Below the pieces are notes generated by a model. That model searched no databases, had not been told where the DNA came from, and worked only from the letters and a program-made list of their open reading frames with translations. Shown here piece after piece: positions 44,009 through 52,501 of a stretch of DNA of 64,000 bases (within the stretch, counting starts at the first letter, position 1; the number at the start of each line of letters is the position of its first letter). The translations under genes and the position numbers were made by a program. Source of the DNA: JAZDGX01 sp964482205 (GTDB taxonomy: Bacteria > Eisenbacteria > RBG-16-71-46 > CAIMUX01 > WJJG01); NCBI GenBank assembly GCA_964482205.1, contig CAYZWI010000003.1, positions 62,001-126,000 of the forward strand, read 5' to 3'.

Positions 44009-46254
44009 TGGGAGTAGATCCACTGGTAGTTCTTATAGTCTCCGAGCACTCGCTTGATGTAGTTCCTGGTCGCCTGAAATGGGATGTTCTCGATGAATTC
44101 GTCCACAGGCTGATCGGCCGGCTTGGCGTTCCACCACTTTTCAACCTGCTCGGGTCCGGCGTTGTAACTGCAGATAGCGGGGAACCAGTCGCCTCCAAAC
44201 CGCTGGACCATCTTGGCCAGATAGTACGTTCCGTACCGAATGTTCGTCTGGGGATTGACCAGGTCGGCTTTCCCCGGCACCGGAAGGCCCCTTTCCTTCG
44301 CAATCTGCTCGGCCGTTCCGGGCATGAGCTGCATCAGGCCAATCGCACCCACACCGGACGTGACCACAGGGGAAAACTTGCTCTCGTTGCGAATCAACGC
44401 CGCCGTCAGGTGAGCGTCGATTCCGTTCTTGAGAATGCCCGTTTCCTCGATGGCTTGCCTGATCTCCTCCTTGTAGTTGTACGGATAGAGGATTTGCCAG
44501 AACTCGATAGGAACCAAGTCGCCGTTCCTGGATCCGGACAGCACGAAGTCCCGATAGCTGTCGACCAGCATGTCGATCGCTTCCCAACTCTGACCTGCTC
44601 GACTGTATAAGTAGGCCAAGGAGAGCCTCAGCTTCGGATCGGTCGCCGCGGAAGGAACGGAGGCCAGTTCCGCCGCGGCGAATTCGTACAGTCCGATCGC
44701 GCGCAGATTGACCGCCCGGGCATACCCTCCCTCTCCAGGGGGGCCGGCCGCGGCATCCGTGAGCTTGTCGAAGGCGGGAAAGGGCTTGAGGTTTCCGAAC
44801 TGTCTCGGTTGTTGGCCCAGAGCCAGCAGGTTCTCGACGGCCCGATGTCCGTAGTAGTCCTGGGGGTACTCGCGGACGAGCTGCTGGTACAGCTCGATCG
44901 CCCCCGCCCGATCGGAATCCGCGGTGAAGCGAGCAATCCAGTAGAGAGCCGCTTTCTTATAGCCGGTGTCTGAATGTTCAGCCAACAAGCGGCGCATGGT
45001 GGCCACCGCCGCTGCCGTGTTGCCTTGATTCCTCTGGAACCAGGCCAGCTTCCAGAGCGCGTCATGGGCCACGTCGCTCTCTCCCGCCATTCCGACCACC
45101 TGCTCGAGCACCGGCAGCGCCTGTTCGATGCTCACGTCGTTTCCCAGATGCACGCCGTAGGCGTACATCGCATCCGCGGCGCTGGAACTTCCCGGATATT
45201 GCCCCTTCAGGAATTCCGCCCATTGGCGGATGGCATCGGTGTTGCCCGAGGTCCGGCGGAGCGCCGCGATAGCCGAGAGCACGGCCGATGGAACGCAATT
45301 CGACGAGGGATACCGCGATCGCAAGTCCCGGACGGTCTGCACGCAAGCATCGTTTTCTCGAAGATCGTAGAGGCACTGCGCGCGCGTCAGAAGAACTTCG
45401 TCGGTTCGCGGGTCGCCCGGATGGGAGCCCAGGAAGGTCTCGATCTCTTGCTTCATGGCGCTCTTCAGACCTGCGGCCCCCAGGCTTGATATGAACTCAA
45501 ACCGCCGCGCGGAAGACATTGTGCGAGGCGCGAGCCCCGCCGAGCGTTCGAGGTCGCGGGCGCGATCTCTGGCCTGCACGGCCCAGGGGCTGCGCGGAGT
45601 GTCGAACCATGTCGTTTCGTAAAGGCGGTGGGCTTCAGCCGCGTTCCCCGCCTGGCGCTCCGCCTCGGCGGTCAGCCAACGAGCCTCGTGGATTTCCCGG
45701 GCCTTCGGCCAGCGAGTGAGAAAGGTCAACCCGGCGGACGCCGCCTGGGGCCATCGCTGTTGGGCGCTTGCCAACTTGAGAAGCAGGAATTGCGCTTCCC
45801 TCTCCAGGACCGGGCTTCCGCCCGGTCCCGTTGCGCTCAAGATCTCCTGCAGGCGATCGAAGGCCAGGGTGTACTGGTCCTGCAGCCCACCTTCGATCAC
45901 TGCGCGGGCGACGAGCACTTTTCCGTACTCGGGCCCCACCGTGCCCGCTGAAGCGCGCTCCAGATAAGGGAGAGCTTCCGAATAGCGGCGCATGCCGATC
46001 AACATGTTGCCCAGCACGAGAGCCGCACGGTCACCGACCGCGTCCTTTTCGTACGTCTCCACGACCCCCTGCAGCAGGTCGACGGCCTGAGATGTCTCCC
46101 CTCGGCTGAAGACATCCAAGGCCGTGTCGATGTCGGTTGGGCTGGACTTGCCCCTCGAGGCTTTCTCCTCCTCTTGGCAGGATGTCCCGGCAAGGATCAA
46201 GCAGACGGACAGGAAGATCAGCGTAGGCAGCGAACGCACGCCACGAGCGGACAT
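44005..46254 (-). CDS. Soluble lytic transglycosylase-like protein with TPR repeats
   Basis: About 749 aa. The N-terminal signal (LIFLSVCLILAGTSCQ) has a lipoprotein-like Cys, though GTSC is not an ideal lipobox. Residues about 40-580 are tetratricopeptide-type helical repeats (GDRAALVLGNMLIGMRRYSE, YKKAALYWIARFTADSDRAG), as in Slt70 and the BamD-like scaffolds. The SLT domain at about 610-740 has catalytic Glu in ALIRNESKFSP, GAIGLMQLMPGTAEQIA, NIRYGTYYLAKM and ICSYNAGPEQVEKW. It cleaves peptidoglycan strands in the periplasm. The start at 46254 is backed by AGGAGG eight bases upstream. It sits between kinase genes, which is unusual for this enzyme. Confidence 0.93.
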   Translation of the reverse strand: MSARGVRSLPTLIFLSVCLILAGTSCQEEEKASRGKSSPTDIDTALDVFSRGETSQAVDLLQGVVETYEKDAVGDRAALVLGNMLIGMRRYSEALPYLERASAGTVGPEYGKVLVARAVIEGGLQDQYTLAFDRLQEILSATGPGGSPVLEREAQFLLLKLASAQQRWPQAASAGLTFLTRWPKAREIHEARWLTAEAERQAGNAAEAHRLYETTWFDTPRSPWAVQARDRARDLERSAGLAPRTMSSARRFEFISSLGAAGLKSAMKQEIETFLGSHPGDPRTDEVLLTRAQCLYDLRENDACVQTVRDLRSRYPSSNCVPSAVLSAIAALRRTSGNTDAIRQWAEFLKGQYPGSSSAADAMYAYGVHLGNDVSIEQALPVLEQVVGMAGESDVAHDALWKLAWFQRNQGNTAAAVATMRRLLAEHSDTGYKKAALYWIARFTADSDRAGAIELYQQLVREYPQDYYGHRAVENLLALGQQPRQFGNLKPFPAFDKLTDAAAGPPGEGGYARAVNLRAIGLYEFAAAELASVPSAATDPKLRLSLAYLYSRAGQSWEAIDMLVDSYRDFVLSGSRNGDLVPIEFWQILYPYNYKEEIRQAIEETGILKNGIDAHLTAALIRNESKFSPVVTSGVGAIGLMQLMPGTAEQIAKERGLPVPGKADLVNPQTNIRYGTYYLAKMVQRFGGDWFPAICSYNAGPEQVEKWWNAKPADQPVDEFIENIPFQATRNYIKRVLGDYKNYQWIYSQ

Positions 46255-46282
46255 AGCTCTTTCCTCCTTGCTTGCAGGACTG

Positions 46283-47680
46283 TCAGGGAAAGGAGACGGA
46301 GATCGTCTTCCCGGGTTCAATGCTCACTTTCTTCTCTTGCTGGTGATGGCCCCACCAAACCTTGACCGTGTGTCCCGTGGCCGACAAGTTGAGAAATTCA
46401 TGTTTCGTGGAGTTCTTCCCGCTGGAATAGAAATCGTCCACATAGGCACGACCGGCCGGTTGCATGTTCACAATCAGGGTTCCGGTGGTCGGCACCTGGC
46501 CTCCGCCTGTGTCTTCGATCGGGTCAGGGTCGTGTCCATTCGGGATCACCAAAATCGCCACGACTGCCGCCGCGATCAAGAGCACGATCGGAACCAGGTA
46601 GCGAAGTGGCGATTGGCCCTTTCTCGGCGCGAGGCCCTGCACCTTCTGCGCTGGTGCGTCTGGTGGCCTTGGCCGGAGGTCGTTTCCCGCTCCCTCGCCC
46701 GGCGCTCCCCGCCCACCTTCCGGAGTCGGGGCCGCCACCTGCCCGGTGGCAACCGAAACGCCTGGTGGGACCGCCATGCCTGGACCCGCCTGTTCCTTTG
46801 AAGCCGCGGCGGCGCTCCCCGGCGTCTCGGCCGGCGCCTCGGGCACCAGTGGCGGAAGTGTCCCCGCGTCCAGAAGCGCCTCGAGAAACTCCTCGCAGTT
46901 TGAAAAACGCTTGTCGGGGTCCTTGGCCATGGCGCGCAGAATCACCTGCTCGAACTTCTTGGAGATATGGGGATATCGCTCACTGGGCAACGGCGGATCC
47001 TGCGTAATGACCTTGGTCATCACCTCGTATTCGCTGTCGCCCTGGAATGGCAGGACGCCCGTCGCCATTTCATAGAGCGTGCAACCGAGCGAGTAGATGT
47101 CGGACCGCGCATCGACATCCTTCGGCGAGCGGATCTGCTCCGGGGAGCTGTAGAAGAAGGTCCCCAGCTTCGCGTCCGGATTCGTTCGCCTCTTTTCATC
47201 GCCGAGGATCTTTGCGATCCCGAAGTCCATGATCTTCGCATGCACGCGCTTGCCGAACCATTGAATCATGATGTTGGAGGGTTTGATGTCCCGGTGGATC
47301 AATCCCTTGGCGTGGGCGAAGCCGAGTGCGTTCAGGACCTGGGACATGATCTCGCAGCACATCGGGTAGGGCATCGGGCCGGTCACTTCGGCCAGAACCT
47401 CCGTCAGGCTCTTGCCGTCGACGTACTCCATGACAATGGCGGCCACGTGCTCGTCAAGAAGGAAGTCGTGAACGGTGACGATGTTGGGATGCTGCAGGCG
47501 AGCCTGGATGACCGCCTCGCTCTTGAACCGCTCCAAGGTCGCCGGATCGCGCGCGAGGTGCTCATGAATGACTTTGATCGCGACCGGAGAGTCGAAGCGC
47601 GGGTCCCGTCCCTTGTAGACGGTTCCCATGCCTCCGTCACCGATCACGCCGGTAATCTCGTAGCGCCCGATCGACTCCAT
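46283..47680 (-). CDS. Ser/Thr protein kinase, transmembrane, with PEGA-like tail
   Basis: About 465 aa. Kinase domain residues 7-265: IGDGGMGTVYKG, Lys36 in VAIKVIH, HRDIKPSN near 131, DFGIAK near 155, GTFFYSSPEQI. A Pro/Ala/Gly-rich linker leads to a transmembrane helix near 365-388 (RYLVPIVLLIAAAVVAILVI). The outside tail (about 400-465) is PEGA-like: TLIVNMQPAGRAYVDDFY and KVWWGHHQQEKKVSIEPGK. PEGA domains often decorate surface or kinase proteins. ATG 47680 with GGAG five bases upstream is preferred over GTG 47686. The gene follows the phosphatase by 36 bp. Confidence 0.92.
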   Translation of the reverse strand: MESIGRYEITGVIGDGGMGTVYKGRDPRFDSPVAIKVIHEHLARDPATLERFKSEAVIQARLQHPNIVTVHDFLLDEHVAAIVMEYVDGKSLTEVLAEVTGPMPYPMCCEIMSQVLNALGFAHAKGLIHRDIKPSNIMIQWFGKRVHAKIMDFGIAKILGDEKRRTNPDAKLGTFFYSSPEQIRSPKDVDARSDIYSLGCTLYEMATGVLPFQGDSEYEVMTKVITQDPPLPSERYPHISKKFEQVILRAMAKDPDKRFSNCEEFLEALLDAGTLPPLVPEAPAETPGSAAAASKEQAGPGMAVPPGVSVATGQVAAPTPEGGRGAPGEGAGNDLRPRPPDAPAQKVQGLAPRKGQSPLRYLVPIVLLIAAAVVAILVIPNGHDPDPIEDTGGGQVPTTGTLIVNMQPAGRAYVDDFYSSGKNSTKHEFLNLSATGHTVKVWWGHHQQEKKVSIEPGKTISVSFP

Positions 47681-47716
47681 CTCCACTCCGCAATTGACGT
47701 CCGCCTCGCCAGCCCT

Positions 47717-49552
47717 CTACTTGCCGCGCCTCGTCCGCGGGGCCGGCTTGGTCTGCCCGGTCGGCCGGGTCTGCCCAGCCGACCCGGTCTTCCTGATGTC
47801 CGCGGTGGCTGGTTTGCCCGCATCCGTTCTCTGGCCCGCTCGCAAGGCGGCGGGCTGCGCCTGAGCAGCCGCCGTCGGCTGAGCCGCCGGCTCTACCGCG
47901 CCTTGCTGCTGAACACGATCCGCTGGAGCCGATCGCGCACGAGGAGTGTTCGCGTCAACATCCGAATCGTCCGAGGCTCTCCGTGACAACCCTTGGATAT
48001 CGTCAGGCAGGTGCTGCCGGAGCGTGTCGCTCTTTGCCCGTGCGATCCACTCGACTGGCTCGAGTCTCATCGAAGAGGCCACGGTCCGCGCCCAGACTCC
48101 GAACACCACCAAGCCGGTGCCGCTGGAGGCAATGGCTGCAATCCTCCCGTCCGGCAAGAGATCGACATGCACCGAGGCGCCCGTCGTCGGGAGAACATTC
48201 CCATCAAGACGAAGGGGCTCGGGCGCCTGGTCCATTGTGAGCTCGGATCCTAAAGACCGGACTCGGAGCAGAAGGTAGTGCGTTCCCGGTCCGAGAGCGC
48301 CTTGCGGCAAACCCGATGCCGACGAGGATGGATCGACATGCAATTGGCCGCACTGAGAAAGAAGACTGATCAGGTCCCCCTTCTCTTCTCCGACGTACCG
48401 GCGCATACGCAGAAGACACGCGCTGGCGGTGTCGGACGGATCGGGCAGGTAGAAACCACAGAGCGCCACCAGATCGGTTTGGGGAGAAGCCGGAGCGAAC
48501 CGAATGCTCATGTACGGAGCTCCCGCCGCCTGGTCCTGCAGAATCAGCCGGAGCTCGCCGCCGAAGTCATCTCCCGTGTCGGCCGGCCCTCGAATCACGT
48601 CATTCAGCGTCTGGAATGCGCCAGTCGACCAGGCCGCTGAGGGAGGCCTGTGGGCCGAATACAGGTAGTACGCCGAGCCCACGATGATACCCAGCAAGAG
48701 AGCCGCCGCAGCGGGAATCCAGTGCCACGTGAGTTTCCGGCGCCCGGCGGGTCCGAAATCCGGAACCGGCGCTTGGCTGCGCATGCGCGACCACGTGCCT
48801 CGCGGTCGTCCGCGATGGATTATCTGCACGGTGGCGTTGTCGTGACCACCGCGCTGATTCGCCAAGTCAACGAGGCGCTTGCATGCTCTCTGGGGTCCGT
48901 ATTGCCGGCTCATCCAGGCCATTTCCTTGGGTGAGACGGCGTCATACAGCCCGTCCGTGCACATGATGAGGCTGTCGCCTTCCTCCAATCGGATTGGCAT
49001 CGTGCAGATGTCTGGATCGATGTCGGAGGCCGGTCCGATCACGCGCTCGAGGACGTGTCGCTTGGGATGCTCACGCGCCTGTTCCACCGTGATCAGGCCG
49101 TCGTCGATCATTCTTTGCACGAGGGTATGATCCCGGGTGACTTGGGTGGCTTCGTCTTCGTGCAAATGGTAGATGCGGCCGTCTCCGATGTGACCCCACC
49201 AGGCACGATTCTCCTCCACCACGACCACATCGAGGGTGGCGCCCATGTTGGCGAGCTCCGGCCTTTCTTCCTTGACGCTCTGGCAGGCAAAATTCGCTTC
49301 CCGCATGGCCCGGGCAATCAGCCTGCGGGGAGTCTGCCCCAAGCCTTTCTGGAACACCGCGTGCACCGCCTGCACGACAGTGCGGCTCGCTTCTCGCCCG
49401 CCCGACGCCCCACCCATTCCATCGGCGACCACGAACAGTCGCTGGGAGCCGATTTGGCAATAGAGATGGTAGTCCTCATTCGTCTCTCGAACTCTGCCGA
49501 CATCACTGTGGTTGCTGACAAGCAGCGGGATCTGGCGCCGGAACAGGCTCAT
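47717..49552 (-). CDS. PP2C-family Ser/Thr phosphatase, membrane anchored
   Basis: 611 aa. The phosphatase domain fills residues 10-250 with the metal-binding set: SDVGRVRETNEDYHL, FVVADGMGGASGG, GHIGDGRIYHL, TRDHTLVQRMIDDG, MCTDGLYDAVSP and GGHDNATVQII. One transmembrane helix near 285-305 (WIPAAAALLLGIIVGSAYYLY) follows, then an extracytoplasmic region of unknown fold (about 310-500) and a Pro/Ala/Thr-rich end. PP2C enzymes remove phosphate from Ser/Thr and counteract Hanks kinases, three of which are encoded next door. The ATG overlaps the VWA-FHA stop (TGATG). Confidence 0.93.
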   Translation of the reverse strand: MSLFRRQIPLLVSNHSDVGRVRETNEDYHLYCQIGSQRLFVVADGMGGASGGREASRTVVQAVHAVFQKGLGQTPRRLIARAMREANFACQSVKEERPELANMGATLDVVVVEENRAWWGHIGDGRIYHLHEDEATQVTRDHTLVQRMIDDGLITVEQAREHPKRHVLERVIGPASDIDPDICTMPIRLEEGDSLIMCTDGLYDAVSPKEMAWMSRQYGPQRACKRLVDLANQRGGHDNATVQIIHRGRPRGTWSRMRSQAPVPDFGPAGRRKLTWHWIPAAAALLLGIIVGSAYYLYSAHRPPSAAWSTGAFQTLNDVIRGPADTGDDFGGELRLILQDQAAGAPYMSIRFAPASPQTDLVALCGFYLPDPSDTASACLLRMRRYVGEEKGDLISLLSQCGQLHVDPSSSASGLPQGALGPGTHYLLLRVRSLGSELTMDQAPEPLRLDGNVLPTTGASVHVDLLPDGRIAAIASSGTGLVVFGVWARTVASSMRLEPVEWIARAKSDTLRQHLPDDIQGLSRRASDDSDVDANTPRARSAPADRVQQQGAVEPAAQPTAAAQAQPAALRAGQRTDAGKPATADIRKTGSAGQTRPTGQTKPAPRTRRGK

Positions 49553-51081
49553 CAGACCTCCCCACGGAACTGAAGCACGACGCCGCCAATACGAAACCGC
49601 TGCCCGGACGTCAAGAGCGTGGGTTGATCGATCCGCTCGCCCCCGGCGAGGTACGTGCCATTCGTGCTTTGCAGGTCCTCCAGCCAGAACTGATGGTCGC
49701 GGAATTCGATGACCGCGTGGTGGGAGGAAACGCGCTCTTCATCCAAGACGATGTTGTTGTCCAGGGCCCGGCCCAACGACGTGCGCGCCGGCAGCAAGGG
49801 CAGATTCGATCCGGCCAGCGGGCCGCTTTCCACGTGCAGCGAGCCGGCGCGATAGGCCTGCAGGACCGATGTCCCGGGATCGTACATGGTCCGTTGCTTG
49901 GGCCGCGCAGCCGGCGGGGCGGCGGGGCGAGCATCCGAGCCGGACTGGACGACTCGCTGTTCCATCTCCTTGATGCTGGCCGTCGCCTGCGCAAGCTGGC
50001 CTTCCAGCTTCTGAAACGCGTCGGCCTGCTGCCTCTTTTCCTCTTCCACGCGATGCATCTCGCCCTGATACGCGAGGTGACGGGCGCGCGATCTGAACCA
50101 GAGCAACGCCGAGCACGCCGCAACGCCCACGAGGGCGATTCCGACGTAGAGCAGCCAAGGCGTCTTTTGGGGAGGGATCGCATGAAGGGGCACGCGGAAG
50201 GAGAAACTCCGCCGGACCTGGGTGGTCGGCATCTTCACCTCGAGCACGGCCGCATGTTCGGAACCGTCCGCCGGCAAGCTCGAAGTCCAGACGAACTCCC
50301 AGCGCGATTCCAGGTTGGTCCGCATGGCCGCAAGCTTGTCCTTCCACCGCTGCCCGCTCTCGAAAGGCAGGAAGACTCCTCCCGTTTCGGTGGACAGCCG
50401 CTGAACGTTGCGCCAGTCCGTCTGGCTGCCGGACTTGATGCCGATCCCCATGATGCTGGCCCCCACCTTGGCGGCCATTTCCCGGCAGGATTCCAGGGTG
50501 TAGGCCCCCCCCTCGTTCTTCCCGTCCGAGATCAGCACGAGCACCTTGCGTTCGGGCAACCCTTCCTGCTGGAGCAACTCGAGCCCGCGCACGACGCCGT
50601 AGAACAGCTCCGTGCGCTTTCCGGGCGTCTCCATTTCACGCATCGCGGCAACCAAGGCCGAGCGGTCAACCGCGAAATCGATGAGTTGCTGCTGATCATC
50701 GTGAAAGGCCACGAGGGCACAGCGGTCGCCGTCCTCCAACCGCCCCACGAAATCGACCAAGGCAGTTCTCACCTCCGGCATCACTTCCTTCATCGAACCG
50801 GAGACGTCGACTGCAAACACGAACCCAATGCCGTTGACCAGACCGATCTTGCGCAATTCGCCCTTCACCGGCTGGTCCTTCTCCAGCACCGTCACATCCT
50901 CGACGTTCAGGCTGCTGACCAGCTCGCTGTGCTCGGACATGACTTCGAACCGAATGGCCATGCGGGGATATCCGGTCGTGTCGATGCCGGCATTCTGCAG
51001 CTCGCACACTGCGGCGTGGACGCCCGGCACAACAGAGAGCGCTACGCAGGCGGCAATCGACAGGCGGAGACAAGGCATCAT
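49552..51081 (-). CDS. VWA-FHA membrane protein
   Basis: About 509 aa. A signal sequence (LRLSIAACVALSVVPGVHA) puts the first part outside. A VWA domain at about 70-250 has an intact metal-site motif FAVDVSGSMKE and VLISDGKNEGG. A transmembrane helix near 312-335 (WLLYVGIALVGVAACSALLW) is followed inside by a predicted coiled coil (EEEKRQQADAFQKLEGQLAQ). The C-terminal FHA domain (about 425-505) reads TSLGRALDNNIVLDEERVSSHHAV and LEDLQSTNGTYLAGG. A threonine-containing motif RTMYDPGTS just before it could be a kinase site. FHA binds phosphothreonine, so this protein may relay kinase state to the envelope. The start ATG 51081 is 8 nt from GGGAGGG. Confidence 0.92.
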   Translation of the reverse strand: MMPCLRLSIAACVALSVVPGVHAAVCELQNAGIDTTGYPRMAIRFEVMSEHSELVSSLNVEDVTVLEKDQPVKGELRKIGLVNGIGFVFAVDVSGSMKEVMPEVRTALVDFVGRLEDGDRCALVAFHDDQQQLIDFAVDRSALVAAMREMETPGKRTELFYGVVRGLELLQQEGLPERKVLVLISDGKNEGGAYTLESCREMAAKVGASIMGIGIKSGSQTDWRNVQRLSTETGGVFLPFESGQRWKDKLAAMRTNLESRWEFVWTSSLPADGSEHAAVLEVKMPTTQVRRSFSFRVPLHAIPPQKTPWLLYVGIALVGVAACSALLWFRSRARHLAYQGEMHRVEEEKRQQADAFQKLEGQLAQATASIKEMEQRVVQSGSDARPAAPPAARPKQRTMYDPGTSVLQAYRAGSLHVESGPLAGSNLPLLPARTSLGRALDNNIVLDEERVSSHHAVIEFRDHQFWLEDLQSTNGTYLAGGERIDQPTLLTSGQRFRIGGVVLQFRGEV

Positions 51082-51084
51082 CAC

Positions 51085-51300
51085 TTCTGCCCTCCCTGGT
51101 CAAGGACCCGAACAGTGCCTCGGGCGTGAGCAATCGGTCCCTGGGATGCGCGACGGCCACCCGACTGGCCAGGAAACAGGCCATGCCGGATCTCGACGAG
51201 GACGTTCTGGCTCGTGGGTCGACGGGAGGATTCCGGGCATGTCGCAGGCGCGAAACGGATCCTCCCGACCTGGCAGACGCGCATCTGTCAACCGCCCCGG
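51085..51300. other. Gap inside the kinase cluster
   Basis: 216 bp between the zinc-ribbon FHA stop and the VWA-FHA start, clearly larger than the other gaps in the cluster. It could carry an internal promoter or processing site; I see no defined motif. Confidence 0.4.
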
Positions 51301-52023
51301 TTAGATCATGTAGATCGTGAAGACCGAGCGCTTCCCGAGTTCGATCGAATCCCGGTTCTGCAAGAGAACGGCCCCCTCCGCAAACAGATCCTGCTGATTG
51401 ACCTTGGTGCCGTTCATGGAATCACAGTCCTTGATGTAGAACTGACCGTCCTGAAACCGAATGACCGCATGCCGTCCCGAAATCGTGGGATCCCAGTCGA
51501 CGCAGATCTCACACTCTCTTTCGGATCCGATGAGATTCCGGCCCTCCCGCAGTCGAAAATCTCGACCCGTCGGCCCTTGGGAGAAAGTCACCAACCAACC
51601 CACCAGCTTGCGCTCGGAAGAAGAAGCCCGGCCTGCCGGGAGACCCGGTTGCTCCGGTGCCGCCTGGACTCCCGGATCGTAGACCGTCTTCCCCTTGTCG
51701 CTCCGACCTCCGCCACCCCCTTCCATGACCGTGCGAGGCTTCGGAGAGGATCCTCGGGCCTGGTCGCCGCGATCTCCGGTCGACGGCTGCTCCAGGATCG
51801 TGGCCCCTTTGGTGAACGCCCCTGGAGGCCCAACGGGAGGATTGGCGGAAGTGCCCGGGCTTTGGTTTCGATGGCGCGCGGTTGGCGGACAGTATTGGCA
51901 CTCCGTCCAGGTCGGGTCCATGATATGCCCGTTTGGGCAGAGCCTGGCATTCAGCTGGATTCCGCACCGTTCGCAGTAGCCATTGATTGGTTTCACTTCT
52001 GCCCGGCAGTTGGCACAGTACAT
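51301..52023 (-). CDS. Zinc-ribbon FHA protein
   Basis: About 240 aa, soluble. The N-terminus carries paired CxxC elements (MYCANCRAEV, GYCERCGIQL) followed by CPNGHI and CQYC: two zinc-ribbon-like modules in residues 1-50. A disordered Gly/Pro/Ser linker contains threonine motifs KGATILEQ and GKTVYDPG. The C-terminal FHA domain (about 150-235) reads LIGSERECEICVDWDPTISGRHAV and IKDCDSMNGTKVNQQ. It is a likely cytoplasmic phosphothreonine reader, resembling GarA/Fha-type adaptors in layout. The ATG at 52023 has GGAGGGG four bases upstream. First gene of the kinase cluster. Confidence 0.9.
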   Translation of the reverse strand: MYCANCRAEVKPINGYCERCGIQLNARLCPNGHIMDPTWTECQYCPPTARHRNQSPGTSANPPVGPPGAFTKGATILEQPSTGDRGDQARGSSPKPRTVMEGGGGGRSDKGKTVYDPGVQAAPEQPGLPAGRASSSERKLVGWLVTFSQGPTGRDFRLREGRNLIGSERECEICVDWDPTISGRHAVIRFQDGQFYIKDCDSMNGTKVNQQDLFAEGAVLLQNRDSIELGKRSVFTIYMI

Positions 52024-52074
52024 GGTGCCCCTCCATTTCACTTGCCTCACGGTATAGAGAACTGAGCAAGTTCC

Positions 52075-52103
52075 ATACTAGGTAATAGTGACGCAAGGCG
52101 CAA
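52075..52103 (-). promoter_or_regulatory. Candidate sigma-70-type promoter for the kinase cluster
   Basis: On the minus strand TTGCGC and TAGTAT are spaced by 17 bp, the -10 lying about 51 bp upstream of the zinc-ribbon FHA ATG. The match to consensus is partial (the -10 matches 4 of 6), so this is tentative. Confidence 0.33.
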
Positions 52104-52364
52104 CCATGCGAAACTTGCCCGGTGGTGGCCCCCGATCGCCATTTCGACGGCCTGCCCCTGCCGGCACGAACCTCCCCCTGGGTTTCAGAAGCTTTTCCGA
52201 TGTCGCAGGCGACGCAGCTGCGTCACTTGCGCCTTCCCGGCAGAAGCTATTCCCTTCATTTGGAATTCCTTGTCGGCGTATCTTCGCGAAGACTCTGCAT
52301 CCTGGCCACGCCAGCGGCGGTCGGTTGCCGCATGCGGCTCGTTATCCGCATCTGCGCAAAAAGA

Positions 52365-52394
52365 TTGACTCTCCTCACGGTTGCGTTCCACTAT
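52365..52394 (+). promoter_or_regulatory. Possible promoter upstream of the SPFH-FHA gene
   Basis: TTGACT lies 18 bp before CACTAT on the plus strand, about 110 bp upstream of the ATG. The -35 is good; the -10 is poor (3 of 6), so confidence is low. Confidence 0.22.
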
Positions 52395-52501
52395 CAGAGA
52401 CGATCAGGACATGGCTGACATCGAGTGTTGCGATTCCGTAGCATTTGCGGTCTTCGGTCGTTCGTGTCGCTTCACAACCGTTCAACGCGAGGGTCCCCTC
52501 T

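Larger units (their letters stand above)
52024..52501. other. Divergent control region of the kinase cluster
   Basis: 478 bp between the zinc-ribbon FHA gene (minus) and the SPFH-FHA gene (plus). It looks visibly more AT-rich than most of the window. No gene of recognisable family is here. Candidate promoters are listed separately. Confidence 0.55.
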
